DNA from: Roseiarcus sp037446355
GTDB taxonomy: Bacteria > Pseudomonadota > Alphaproteobacteria > Rhizobiales > Beijerinckiaceae
Length of the DNA: 64,000 nucleotides
Assembly (NCBI GenBank): GCA_037446355.1
Contig: JBBIIT010000008.1
Span: 1 to 64,000 of the forward strand
Direction of reading: 5' to 3'
The notes beneath the pieces are model-generated. The model saw only the letters and a program-made list of their open reading frames with translations. It was not told the DNA's origin and ran no database searches. A program made the translations under genes and the position numbers. This document shows positions 10,163 through 18,663 of this stretch, piece by piece. Each line of letters begins with the position of its first letter. The first letter of the stretch is position 1.

Positions 10163-10893
10163 GCGGCGTCTCCGAAGTTGAGCTGACAGACCTGACCCGC
10201 GGCGTTTGCGAAGCATTGGAAATCGAGTTCCGGCACCATGAAGTCCTCGAGCTTGGTCCCGAAGGCGAGCTTCTCGGCGACGCAATTGTAGAGCAGCATC
10301 GAAAACTGTTTCCCGGTCGTCGGATCCGAGGCGAACAGATTCGCGGAGAAGGTGATCGACGGGCCGATCAGCTGCGTCGAAACCGCGATGCTCTCACCGC
10401 TCGCGCCGACGGTGTAATTGTAGGAGATCAGCACCGCAGCGCCCGCGTCGCCCGATGCGAATGTATAGACGCCGGCGGCGATCGAATATTGCCCGGTCGA
10501 CGGCGCCGAGGAGACCTGTTTCAGCGGCAGGCCGCTGGCGGCGTAGATGACGCCCTGGTCGGCCGCGAATGCCGTATGGTTGATCGTCGTATAGGTGTAA
10601 GGCGAACTCGCGGGCACGCTCGACGCCTCGCCGAACTGGGTCTGGGTCGAACCGGCGCTGGGCGCGAGACCGAAGAAAAGGTTGCCGAGCGCCTGCCCGG
10701 AGATGCGCGCGAGTTTCGCTTTTCCGGTCATCTTGCGCGTCCCCGAGCCGATCGCGACGGGAAAGTTGTTCTGCCCGTAGAGCGCCTTGGTCGTGGTGGC
10801 GATATTGAGCGATATTTCCTGCGCGAGGCCGAAATTGATCGGCGAACCGCCTTGCGGCGTGCCGATCAGCACGCCGGAGCCAAAGACGAACAT
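10159..10893 (-). CDS. Phage major tail tube protein
   Basis: 244 residues from ATG 10893, with GGAG eight bases upstream; a GTG at 10902 is less well placed. The protein begins MFVFGSGVLIGTPQGGSPIN. It has the moderately sized, beta-rich, threonine/serine/alanine composition of siphophage tube proteins, with KMTGKAKLARISGQALGNLFFG in the middle. Residues about 110-165 contain the module GVIYAASGLPLKQVSSAPS followed by GQYSIAAGVYTFASGDAGAA, found also in the hub and connector. In a tube subunit this would be a surface-exposed decoration. It is followed immediately by the chaperone gene, as expected for a tail operon. Confidence 0.75.
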   Translation of the reverse strand: MFVFGSGVLIGTPQGGSPINFGLAQEISLNIATTTKALYGQNNFPVAIGSGTRKMTGKAKLARISGQALGNLFFGLAPSAGSTQTQFGEASSVPASSPYTYTTINHTAFAADQGVIYAASGLPLKQVSSAPSTGQYSIAAGVYTFASGDAGAAVLISYNYTVGASGESIAVSTQLIGPSITFSANLFASDPTTGKQFSMLLYNCVAEKLAFGTKLEDFMVPELDFQCFANAAGQVCQLNFGDAA

Positions 10894-10948
10894 GAGGATC
10901 ACTCCGTGGAGATGGGGAGGGTTGGGGAAGAGGCGGGCGCAGCGAAGC

Positions 10949-11125
10949 GCAGCGGAACAACGGCGTCGTCGTCGGCGTGAGGCGAATTCGAAATCGGGTT
11001 GGTTCGGAAAATGTGGGATCGCGCGGTCGAGAGCGCGCCTCGCCTAGGCTCTCTGCCGAACCCGCCAATCCTGCGTCGTTGGCGCTCGCAGCGCTTGCGG
11101 GGGTCGAGTCGTCGCGGTAATCTTC
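10949..11125 (-). pseudogene. Decayed fragment of a second portal gene (3' end)
   Basis: Bases 10979-11044 align with 11380-11445 inside the portal gene at 52 of 66 positions by my count, in the same orientation. Translated on the minus strand the fragment reads ALDRAIPHFPNQPDFEFA against ALDRAIQDYLKQPDLEFA in the portal. Downstream, DDDAVVPL matches GDDAVDPL only after a frame change, so the copy is frameshifted. Weaker similarity extends to about 10949 and 11125. The stretch 10903-11243 between tail tube and portal holds no other gene that I can support. It looks like the relic of a duplication or of an older portal allele. Confidence 0.6.
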
Positions 11126-11243
11126 AGCTATTTGGTCCGGCCGGCGCGCGGACGCAATCCAAGACATTCGGTCGCGTTAAGGCGAAGCGTCGCCCTAACA
11201 AAAATGGCGGTCGAGGCGTTCGAACTCGGCCGGACCTCCAGTT

Positions 11244-12521
11244 TCATTCGTCGAGCCCTTCTTTCTCGTCTCCAAGCCCGAGCTCCTCGCGCGCTTCGTC
11301 ACGGGTCTTGATGCCGGCCGTGACGAGGATGTTGAGCGTCTGGGCCTGTTGCAGCGGATCGACGGCGTCATCGCCGACCCAGGCGAATTCGAGATCGGGT
11401 TGTTTCAGATAGTCCTGGATCGCACGGTCGAGCGCGCTCTTCACCCAGGCCTTCAGAGGAACGAGCCCTTCCTGCGTCGCCTGCATCCGCAGCGTCTGCG
11501 ACGTCGCGCGGTTGACCTGAGAGACGAAGGCGGAGGCGGGCACGGAGAAGGCATAGCAGACGATTCGCGCGAGCCATTCGTCGTACTGGTCTTTCAGCGG
11601 CGGCTGGCGCGTCTCGGTCAGCTTGAATTCCGACGGCATGAACTTGACCATCCGCCGCCGCGCCGAGTTGCCTGATATCAGCGCGTCGAAATATTCCTGG
11701 AACTGCCGGATCTGTTCGACGGTCCATTCCTTCGGTAAAGTGGCGAAGGCGTCGGGGACAGATCCCGCGCGATAATAGTCGAGCATGGCCTGTTCGCGGC
11801 GCAGCGCGATGTTGATCGTCAGCGCGATCTGCTCAACCGGGCTGAGACCGTAGAGGCGATGCGAACGGACGTTGCGCGGCAGATAGAGCAGTTCTTCGGC
11901 CGAGAAGTCGGCGGCGGGAACGCCGTGCAGCACTTGCTGATAGGCAGGGTCCGGCGGTTCGGGCGCGCGGCCGTCCTCGCCGATCAGCGGCGTGACGGTC
12001 GAACCGTCGATGACGTCGAGCGAATGGAGATCGCCGCCGCGATTGAAGCGTGGGTAGAGGCAGGCGGCGTCGATGACCAGCATGTCCTCGATCAGCATTC
12101 TGAGCCATGCGGCGAAGGAATGGCGTCGATCGGGACGGGAGAGAAATGCGAGCGTCGAAGCGATGCGCGCGTCGGCCCCGGGCGCGGCTACGCGGCCGCG
12201 CGCGCGCACGGTATAGTTGAGACCGGCGATCTGATCCTTGCGGGTTTCGATCACCGCGCGCAAAAGCGGCAGCGCGTCGGCGAGCGCGCGCAATTCGGCG
12301 AAAGAGACGCCGGCGTCGGAACGCGGCGTATACGAGAGATTGACGCCGAACGGGTAGTCCCATTGCCGCCCTTTGACGTCGGGCGGCGCCTGCGGCGCCA
12401 ATGGTTGCTGCGGGCCGAACCAACTATCGGGCGTGACGCCCGTGATCGCAAAACGCGTCGCGGCGGCGAGCCGCGCGAAGAGGTTCGCCGGAAGGGGCGT
12501 TTCGACGCCATTCATGGGCAT
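11244..12521 (-). CDS. Phage portal protein
   Basis: 425 residues from MPMNGVETPLPANLFARLAA (ATG 12521; a second ATG at 12515 is possible). The middle region has RKDQIAGLNYTVRARGR, MLVIDAACLYPRFNRGG, LLYLPRNVRSHRLYGLSPVE and YDEWLARIVCYAFSVPASAF, the pattern of dodecameric portals of HK97/lambda-type phages. The C-terminus ends with charged repeats of DEA/LGLGDEKEGLDE type. It should form the DNA entry ring of the procapsid. Its place, after the tail terminator and directly before the tail tube instead of next to the terminase and protease, is unusual. A damaged copy of its own 3' end lies immediately downstream. Confidence 0.88.
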   Translation of the reverse strand: MPMNGVETPLPANLFARLAAATRFAITGVTPDSWFGPQQPLAPQAPPDVKGRQWDYPFGVNLSYTPRSDAGVSFAELRALADALPLLRAVIETRKDQIAGLNYTVRARGRVAAPGADARIASTLAFLSRPDRRHSFAAWLRMLIEDMLVIDAACLYPRFNRGGDLHSLDVIDGSTVTPLIGEDGRAPEPPDPAYQQVLHGVPAADFSAEELLYLPRNVRSHRLYGLSPVEQIALTINIALRREQAMLDYYRAGSVPDAFATLPKEWTVEQIRQFQEYFDALISGNSARRRMVKFMPSEFKLTETRQPPLKDQYDEWLARIVCYAFSVPASAFVSQVNRATSQTLRMQATQEGLVPLKAWVKSALDRAIQDYLKQPDLEFAWVGDDAVDPLQQAQTLNILVTAGIKTRDEAREELGLGDEKEGLDE

Positions 12522-12577
12522 GAGGCACTCGCTCGATCGGGAACAGGAAATGCGTTCGGCCGCGAACGCGATACGGC

Positions 12578-13012
12578 TCAGGGCGCGATCAATCTCACGC
12601 TCACGACCGCCAGGCCGTCGCCGTCGAGATCGCCGGGGTCGCGCACCGGTACGGCGTTGATCTTGCAATCGTGGACGGCGCCGCCGAGGGTCTGGCGGCC
12701 CGTGGCCGCGTCGGGGCCCGAGGGCGCCAGCGCGGCGTCGATGGCGTCGAGCGCAGCGTTGATCGCGCTGGCCCCGGGAAGGGCCGGATCGCGGGCGTCG
12801 AAATAGAGAAGGAGTTTGGCTTCGAGGGTTCGCCGAGGCGTTGCCGGCGAACTCCATTGATAGGACTCGGGACCGGATTCAAGCTGATAGAACGCCGGCC
12901 GCAGCGCCGAAGGAACCTCGCTCCAGAGCTTCATGCGGCGCGAGGCGACGCCCCAGGGATAAGCGGCGGATACGGCTGCGAACAGGGCCGAAAAGGCGGC
13001 TTCGCGACTCAT
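12578..13012 (-). CDS. Tail terminator / DUF3168-like tail completion protein
   Basis: 144 residues; ATG 13012 overlaps the upstream stop as ATGA. The sequence AFSALFAAVSAAYPWGVASR at the N-terminus, AKLLLYFDARDPALPGASAI and the C-terminal valine-rich beta strand VVSVRLIAP match the size and layout of DUF3168-type proteins that cap the tail and join it to the head. Its position directly after an HK97-gp10-like gene is standard. No further motif distinguishes it from other tail-completion families. Confidence 0.7.
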   Translation of the reverse strand: MSREAAFSALFAAVSAAYPWGVASRRMKLWSEVPSALRPAFYQLESGPESYQWSSPATPRRTLEAKLLLYFDARDPALPGASAINAALDAIDAALAPSGPDAATGRQTLGGAVHDCKINAVPVRDPGDLDGDGLAVVSVRLIAP

Positions 13013-13497
13013 GGGCGCCCCCAGGCGTCGCCCACGGCGGCGGCGAGTGCGGCGATGATTTCGGAACTCATTTCCTCGAGGCTCGATCTCAGATAGGAGC
13101 GTTCGGGAATCGCCGAACCCGGATGCTCGATCCGTTTGGCGAAGCGCAACGCGCCATTGTTGACGAAGGCGAGCGCCGCGCCCTTTGTCGGCAGTATTTC
13201 ATGCGCGCTCGTTTTGCCACCGTATTCCTGGATCGCCGCGTATTTGACGTCGCCGAACGAGCCGACGGTTGCGTTGACGCCCTCGCCGTCGAAGGAGACT
13301 TCGCTGGCGATGGACGCGGCGAGCGCGCCGGAGCGCGATTGCAGAACCTCGCCCGCTAGTTTTTGCAGTCGTACTTTGTCGGCGAGCGCGCTGGCCAGCG
13401 CATCGGCCTTCGCGGCGAGCCCGGCCGCGATCGCGGCGGGGTAGGCGTCGAGGCGCGCGGTCGCGGCCTCCAGCCCTTCGAGCGTGAATGTCGCCAT
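13009..13497 (-). CDS. HK97 gp10-like head-tail / tail completion protein
   Basis: 162 residues from MATFTLEGLEAATARLDAYP. The ATG at 13497 shares one base with the connector stop (TGATG). A continuous frame upstream to 14112 is only a shadow inside the connector gene. The patterns LQSRSGALAASIASEV, YAAIQEYGGKTSAHEILP and IPERSYLRSSLEEM are typical of the HK97-gp10 family, where a helical N-terminus precedes a small beta domain and the EYGG turn. Such proteins sit at the head-tail joint. Neighbours on both sides support the call. Confidence 0.82.
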   Translation of the reverse strand: MATFTLEGLEAATARLDAYPAAIAAGLAAKADALASALADKVRLQKLAGEVLQSRSGALAASIASEVSFDGEGVNATVGSFGDVKYAAIQEYGGKTSAHEILPTKGAALAFVNNGALRFAKRIEHPGSAIPERSYLRSSLEEMSSEIIAALAAAVGDAWGRP

Positions 13498-14318
13498 CAG
13501 ACGGCGACCCTTCGATAGGGTTGAAGCAGGGCGATCACGGGCGCTGAGATCGCGCCGATGTCGTAAGAGATGGTCTCCTGTCCGCCGATCGACTTCGAGC
13601 GCAAGCCGATACGCTCGGCGGCGCGGAATCGCTCCGCTGCCAATTCGAGCGCCGCCTGGGCGAGATCTTGCGGTACGAAACCGTAGGACATCGCGACGGA
13701 CGCGCCGGCGTCGGCGGCGCTGAAAGCATAAACGCCGCCGCTGACCGAATATTGGCCGGCGATCGGCGCCGACGCGACATTGGTCAGGCTGAGGCCGGTC
13801 AAGGCGTAGGTCACGCCGAGATCGCTGTTCCAGGGTCCGTAGGGCGCCTGGGCGGTGACAATCCAAGGCGCCGCGGCCGGGACGTTCTGCGCCTCGCCCT
13901 GGACGGCGTAGCCGGCGCTGTAGACGACAGTGAGATTCTGGCGTCGCGAGCGAACCCACCAGCCGAAAATGTCGAGCGCCTGTGGACGCGCCGGCGGCGC
14001 CGTATCGCCGGGGCGTAGCCAAAACCCAAGTTCGGGCGTAGCGGCGCCGGGCGCGGCGGCCGGCACCGTCTCGCCGTCCAACGTGACGGAGCTTACCTGA
14101 AGCACCGGCCAATGTCTGAGAAACACGCGCTGGCTCTCACCGTCGATCGTCTCGATATAGGATTGCGGCAACAGCGAGGGGCGACCGAGCGCGGCATAGA
14201 TCGCGCGACTCGCGGCGGTGATCAGGGCCGCGAGCGTCGGGTCATTAGGCGATGCGGTCGCGGGCAGTCCGAGCCAGCTCTTGAGCGCGGGCAGAGTCGT
14301 GAGATCCTGGCTCGACAT
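13497..14318 (-). CDS. Head-tail connector (gp6-like) with inserted beta module
   Basis: 273 residues. Residues 1-90 (LKSWLGLPATASPNDPTLAA, LITAASRAIYAALGR, YIETIDGE, FLRHWPVLQVSSVTLDGE) match DNA-packaging/connector proteins. The end (VPQDLAQAALELAAERFRAA, ISYDIGAISAPVIALLQPYR) is the usual C-terminal helix pair of this family. Between them, about residues 165-215, lies an extra segment (GLSLTNVASAPIAGQYSVSG, GVYAFSAADAGASVAMSY) also present in the tail tube and hub. This makes the protein longer than most connectors. It would form a ring beneath the portal. Confidence 0.78.
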   Translation of the reverse strand: MSSQDLTTLPALKSWLGLPATASPNDPTLAALITAASRAIYAALGRPSLLPQSYIETIDGESQRVFLRHWPVLQVSSVTLDGETVPAAAPGAATPELGFWLRPGDTAPPARPQALDIFGWWVRSRRQNLTVVYSAGYAVQGEAQNVPAAAPWIVTAQAPYGPWNSDLGVTYALTGLSLTNVASAPIAGQYSVSGGVYAFSAADAGASVAMSYGFVPQDLAQAALELAAERFRAAERIGLRSKSIGGQETISYDIGAISAPVIALLQPYRRVAV

Positions 14319-14389
14319 GAGGGGCCCTTGTCAATTCGCGATGAAAGGTCGCGCCGCGCCCAGACGAGGCGCGGCGCAACGATCTGGGC

Positions 14390-15877
14390 TCAACCGTTGC
14401 CGATGTTGGTGAGAATGCCGACACCGAACGGCGCGTAAACCGCGAGAGTTTCCTCGGTGTAGACGCCGTATTCGCGGCGTCGCGTGCGCAGCGGCCAATC
14501 GACGCGGTAATAGTCGCGACGCGTGAGCACTTCGGCGACGTTGGGAACCTGATTGGACTGATACCAAACCGGCAATCGCTCGCAGAGCGCCAGAATCGTG
14601 CCAGCGGGCAGGTCGGGATGGACGCGGATCGGAATGTCGACGCCGCCGTCGACGCTGAACGGATTGTAATACCAGCGCGCGACGCCCCCGGCGGTGATTC
14701 CGTAGGGTCCACTATTTTCGGCGTCCCCGGCGACGTTATAGCGGATGAGCGGGCCGGAGGCGCCAGTCAAGCATTTGTTGGTGATGTTGCGCTGCTCCTG
14801 CGCGTTGACGTAGAGCACGGTCGGTGAAATGCGGTAGGCGTTCCACATCTGCACAAGCATGTTGTCGATCTCGACGACCGAGCCGCGGCCGGAGGAGGTC
14901 AGGAACGTGCCCGTTCCGGCGGCGCCCGTGCCGAGCGACTGCACGTAGGCGCTGTTGGCGGGATTGAAGCCGACCGTCAGCAGACCGTCAAAGGCGAGCG
15001 TCGGGTTGCGCGAATAATCGGCGACGATGGTGGACGCAGGTTGCTGTCCCGAGGTCAGGGGCGCGGCGAACGCCGCGCTGTTGATCGTCGATATCGCCTG
15101 CAAGGTCTCCGAGCCCGCGGGGCCGACGAACCAGGCGTAGGCGACGGCGCCGTTGATAACCGGGACTGAAGCGGAAAGCGTCTGGCCGAGCGTCACCGCC
15201 TGCGTAGCGTTGAGGCTGCGGTTGGAAGCGCCGCCGTTGATCGTATAGGTGTTGCCGTCGTTGCCGGTAATGGTCTTCGAGGCCGCCACGCCGACGCCAA
15301 GGGCGGAATTGCGATAGCCCTCGAAGGTCAGGGCGACGACGATCACCGAATAGGTCGCCGCGGGCAAGGCGGCGCCGGTCCCGCCAGCAGCCAGCGTCGG
15401 CGCCGGCGGCGCGCCGAGCGCCACGGAAGTATTGCCGCCGAGCAGAGCGGTCTCTTCCTTGCGCATCGTTTTCTGCAACAGACGAAGCGTCGCCGTGGAG
15501 TTGATGTCCTCGAAGCCTTGGGCGGCGGCTTCGGCCTCGAAGGTGACGGTGTCTTCCTCACCGAGCGTGACGTAGGGCGCGACCTGCGGCGTTGCGACGT
15601 AGGACATGCTGGCTGTGCGCTGACCTTCCGGCACCCAGCCCATCGAATCGAATCCGGAGCCGGTGATCGAACCGACCGTGCGCCAACGCGCGGCGTCGCC
15701 AGGGCTGAGCCTTTGCACGCGCGGCAGCGAATTGCGAAGCGGCGTGATGACAGGATAAAGGTTCTTCGCCGGCGCCTGAAGATCGTAGTTGGTCAATCCG
15801 CTCGCCACGGTGACGTTCTTGGCAAGCGAATCCTTCATCAGATTCAAGGTTTCCTGCGTAGTCTGGGCGATGCTCAT
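14390..15877 (-). CDS. Major capsid protein, HK97-type with Ig-like insertion
   Basis: 495 residues. The N-terminal part has RWRTVGSITGSGFDSMGWVP and GEEDTVTFEAEAAAQGFEDI, with QKTMRKEETALLGGN. The C-terminal part has WNAYRISPTVLYVNAQEQRN, TILALCERLPVWYQSN and YRVDWPLRTRRREYGVYTEE, in agreement with phage capsid proteins. Residues roughly 155-285 (APTLAAGGTGAALPAATYSV to SETLQAISTINSAAF) are a threonine/glycine/alanine-rich beta segment like the Ig/FnIII domains displayed on capsid surfaces. There is no separate scaffold gene; the protease tail may serve. A GAGGAT box precedes the ATG. It is the most likely shell subunit by length, position and neighbours. Confidence 0.78.
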   Translation of the reverse strand: MSIAQTTQETLNLMKDSLAKNVTVASGLTNYDLQAPAKNLYPVITPLRNSLPRVQRLSPGDAARWRTVGSITGSGFDSMGWVPEGQRTASMSYVATPQVAPYVTLGEEDTVTFEAEAAAQGFEDINSTATLRLLQKTMRKEETALLGGNTSVALGAPPAPTLAAGGTGAALPAATYSVIVVALTFEGYRNSALGVGVAASKTITGNDGNTYTINGGASNRSLNATQAVTLGQTLSASVPVINGAVAYAWFVGPAGSETLQAISTINSAAFAAPLTSGQQPASTIVADYSRNPTLAFDGLLTVGFNPANSAYVQSLGTGAAGTGTFLTSSGRGSVVEIDNMLVQMWNAYRISPTVLYVNAQEQRNITNKCLTGASGPLIRYNVAGDAENSGPYGITAGGVARWYYNPFSVDGGVDIPIRVHPDLPAGTILALCERLPVWYQSNQVPNVAEVLTRRDYYRVDWPLRTRRREYGVYTEETLAVYAPFGVGILTNIGNG

Positions 15878-15992
15878 GGATGAGATCCTCGGGAAGTGGA
15901 CAGGTGGCTTGTGGGAACGGCGCGCGCCGCCCAGGTTCGGCGCCTCGCGCCGGCGCCGCAGAGCGGGATCGGGAGTCGCGCGCCGCGCAGTT

Positions 15993-17141
15993 TCAGAAGT
16001 CGGCGCTGGCGAGGATCCAGCCGGCGCCGCCGCCGCCTTGCAGCATCGTGGCTTGGCCGGTGGTTCCGGCGGAATTGCCGTTCACGGAAATGGCGTTGAC
16101 CGTATGCGTGGCGCCGGGGGTGACGGTGGTCGCGGTCGTGACGCCAGCTTGATTGGTCTTGAATGAGCCGGCGGCGACGGTGACGGTGGGCGCTTTCAAA
16201 AGCTGCACCGGCGTCGCCATGTAGAACAACTGCGCCGCAGCGCCGGTGTTGGCGCCCGCGCCGATGACGACGCCGGCTGTCGGCTCGGGCACGAGCCAGG
16301 CGTAACGCTGACAGATTTCCAGAACGACCTGCGCATCGACATGTTCGAAGGGCGAAGCGCTTGCGCCGATTTCGAGTTGGACGCCATTAATTGTGATCGA
16401 ATCGTCGGCGCCAGCAGTCCCCGTCGGCGTGAATGACAAGAGCGCGGCGAGCTGGGTCGCGTTGGCGGGCACGACGCCCGTAAACTGATAGCGGGTCATG
16501 CCCGACGCGAGCGTTTGGGGAACATACAGGATCGTCGCCTGTCCGGTCCAAGTCGAGGCGAGCAGCGACGCGGCGCTTTGGTTGACGCCGGAGCCGTAAG
16601 CAAGCTGGACTGTCAGCGGGCCGCCGGAATATGTTGCGCCGGTCCTCGCCCAGAACGAAAGCGTGACCGTCTGGCCCTGACAGCGCAGCGCGTCGAAGGT
16701 TTCGACGATCTGTCCAAATGCGATCGCCGCGGAGTTAGCGTTGCCGGACTGACGCGAGACCCTCAAACTCTGATTGAAGCCGGCAATGCTCGTGTCCGGC
16801 GACGCCGCCATCAAGATCGCGGAACCGGCGGCGCCGGCGGCGAAGAAGCGATCGGCGAAATAGGTTGGCGTCGACGCGATCGGCGTCGAGATGACCCCGC
16901 CGGAAGCGAGGCCAGGAACATTGCGCTGGAACGGATTGATCGAGAAATCGCCGCCGTCGATCAGGTTGCGGAAATTGGCGAAAGGATTGAAAGCGAGCGG
17001 GACGCAACCTTCCTCCAACAAATCGAGCGCCTGCACGCCGGCGCCGACATTGGAGATAAGGCCGTTGGCGTCGGCCTGAAAGGCGCCGTTGCGTGTGACA
17101 AAGGCGGCATAAGGGGAAGGCGCGAGATAGTTCAGGCCCAT
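15993..17141 (-). CDS. Head decoration or fibre protein with carbohydrate-binding-like fold
   Basis: 382 residues from MGLNYLAPSPYAAFVTRNGA, preceded by GGAAAG. The core (FRNLIDGGDFSINPFQRN, TYFADRFFAAGAAGSA, CQGQTVTLSFWARTG, ITINGVQLEIGASASPFEHV) is the pattern of phage fibre modules with a carbohydrate-binding jelly-roll. The C-terminus is glycine-rich and ends GGGGAGWILASADF. Its place between prohead protease and capsid gene suggests a head fibre or capsid decoration rather than a tail fibre, but this is inferred from order only. About 115 bases between this gene and the capsid gene are GC-rich and hold nothing I recognise. Confidence 0.55.
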   Translation of the reverse strand: MGLNYLAPSPYAAFVTRNGAFQADANGLISNVGAGVQALDLLEEGCVPLAFNPFANFRNLIDGGDFSINPFQRNVPGLASGGVISTPIASTPTYFADRFFAAGAAGSAILMAASPDTSIAGFNQSLRVSRQSGNANSAAIAFGQIVETFDALRCQGQTVTLSFWARTGATYSGGPLTVQLAYGSGVNQSAASLLASTWTGQATILYVPQTLASGMTRYQFTGVVPANATQLAALLSFTPTGTAGADDSITINGVQLEIGASASPFEHVDAQVVLEICQRYAWLVPEPTAGVVIGAGANTGAAAQLFYMATPVQLLKAPTVTVAAGSFKTNQAGVTTATTVTPGATHTVNAISVNGNSAGTTGQATMLQGGGGAGWILASADF

Positions 17142-17287
17142 GGCAATGCTTTCCTTGTTTGATAGGGCAAGCGCTTTGGCGCTTTGCCGGCGCGCGGACG
17201 CGATCGATCGACGCCGCAGCTAGAAACTGGGCGCTGATCGCGTTTGCGAAGATGTTTGGGTCCAACGCCGGCGCGGGCGCCCGAATA

Positions 17288-18199
17288 TCAGAGCCGCTGA
17301 TGCTGCGGATTGGCGAGGCTGATCTTAGTCAGAGCGAGCGCGCGCTCTTGCGGCGGCAGGCTGGCGAGAAGTTGTATCGCCGCTTCGGATCCGGTCGCGC
17401 CACGCTCGAAACCGTCGTTCGTTTTCGCGAGACTGTGGAGCGCCGCTCGAGCGGGCAGGGGCTGGGCTTCCAAGATGCGGACGCGTTCGCCCAATGCTGT
17501 GACTGCTGGCGGGAGTTCGGCGATGGCTTTGCGAAGAGCGGCGTTCTCGCCGATCGCCTTTTCGAGTCTGTCCGCCGCAAGCGAAAGCGCGTGGACGGCC
17601 TTCGCCAGTATTGAGGAGGCTTTCGTCAACGCCGAAGTTTCGGTCCCGGCGGGGGGCGGCGCGGACGCGGACTCCCCGATGCGCGTCGGGCTGTCGGCGC
17701 GAGCAGCGAAAGCGCGCTTCTCGACGATTCCGTCTTTGACCACCTCGAAGGTCGCGTCAGGCAAGCAGGGCAAATCGACCAACGAGATTTCACGTGGTTC
17801 GGCGGTGTAGCGGGTCAAGCCAGTCTCCTCGTCGGGCCAGCGCTGCACGTAGCGCCCTCCCTGGCTGAAGCCGGTGTAAACGCCTTCTTTCACTTTCTCC
17901 CATTCGTCGTCGTCGACGATCTTGGCTGTGACGAGAATGCGCTTGTTGTCGTCGTCGAAGGCGATGTCCGTCAGCTTGCCGGCCGCGACGCGATTGTGCA
18001 TGGCTCGGACCGCGCCGAGCGATTTGCCGCCGCTCGCGGCTTCCGCGTCGGCGGACCAAGTTTCGAAATAGGGTTTTGTGGACACATAGTCGCAAATCTC
18101 GCCCGATCGATCGGGAGTCTCGGCGGTGGCGACGCCCTGCACGATCCGTTGGTCGAGGTCGACTTTGGCGAGCGGCAAGAACAGTTCGAGCGTCGACAT
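17288..18199 (-). CDS. Prohead protease (HK97 family) with C-terminal scaffold-like region
   Basis: 303 residues from MSTLELFLPLAKVDLDQRIV (ATG 18199, GGAG ten bases upstream; a TTG at 18208 is possible). The protease part has QGVATAETPDRSGEICDYVS, AMHNRVAAGK with a likely catalytic histidine, YTGFSQGGRYV with a likely catalytic serine, and EISLVDLPCLPDATFEVV, the usual end of this fold. Residues 185-303 are alanine/leucine-rich and helical (ILAKAVHALSLAADRLEKAI, LPPAVTALGERVRILEA) and could act as the scaffold. It should process the capsid shell during maturation. Confidence 0.82.
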   Translation of the reverse strand: MSTLELFLPLAKVDLDQRIVQGVATAETPDRSGEICDYVSTKPYFETWSADAEAASGGKSLGAVRAMHNRVAAGKLTDIAFDDDNKRILVTAKIVDDDEWEKVKEGVYTGFSQGGRYVQRWPDEETGLTRYTAEPREISLVDLPCLPDATFEVVKDGIVEKRAFAARADSPTRIGESASAPPPAGTETSALTKASSILAKAVHALSLAADRLEKAIGENAALRKAIAELPPAVTALGERVRILEAQPLPARAALHSLAKTNDGFERGATGSEAAIQLLASLPPQERALALTKISLANPQHQRL

Positions 18200-18663
18200 C
18201 GCGGGCAAGCTCCGTGAGTTAGGGGAAAGCGGGCGGCGCGCGATCCGCGCTTTGGCGTCCGTGAGATTGGATTGTCGGGTAGGGAGTCGGGGCCAGTCGC
18301 TTTCGTCGGCCGCACCATCTCCAATATAGGCGATAATGCCATCGACGGCGTAAATGTCAATATTTTGTTCGCTGTTTGTTCGGATCTTTCCGCCGTGACG
18401 AGGCCGGATGCTTTTCCTTCATGACTTTCGGCACTGTCAGCGGTCGCGCCGCCGTTCTATCCGGTCAGCACAGGCGCACGACCGTCTGCGGAGCGGCGTT
18501 CGCAGCGGGTCTTGCCTCCCGACCGATTTGAATTTGAGCACGTAAACATTTTGAAATTTCAAGCCTGGTCGCGGCGTTCGGAGTGTTTCTCCGAGCGCCG
18601 CTTTGGCTTGCGCGGCCGCCAGGCGGCGGTTATCCCGATCAGGAGGGCTAGGGATTCATCGCC
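18200..18663. other. Intergenic stretch between head operon and plus-strand cargo gene
   Basis: 464 bases with no supported gene. The part 18340-18440 is less GC-rich than its surroundings. On the minus strand it holds a perfect TTGACA (18360-18355), and 17 bases further on ATTATC (18337-18332), which could start transcription of the head and tail genes. The -10 match is weak. On the plus strand AGGAGGG at 18641-18647 lies 16 bases before the cargo ATG. Confidence 0.35.

Noticed and set aside
13009..14112. 367-codon version of the gp10-like gene
   Set aside because: The first 204 codons are an out-of-frame shadow within the connector; the ATG at 13497 shares a base with the connector stop.
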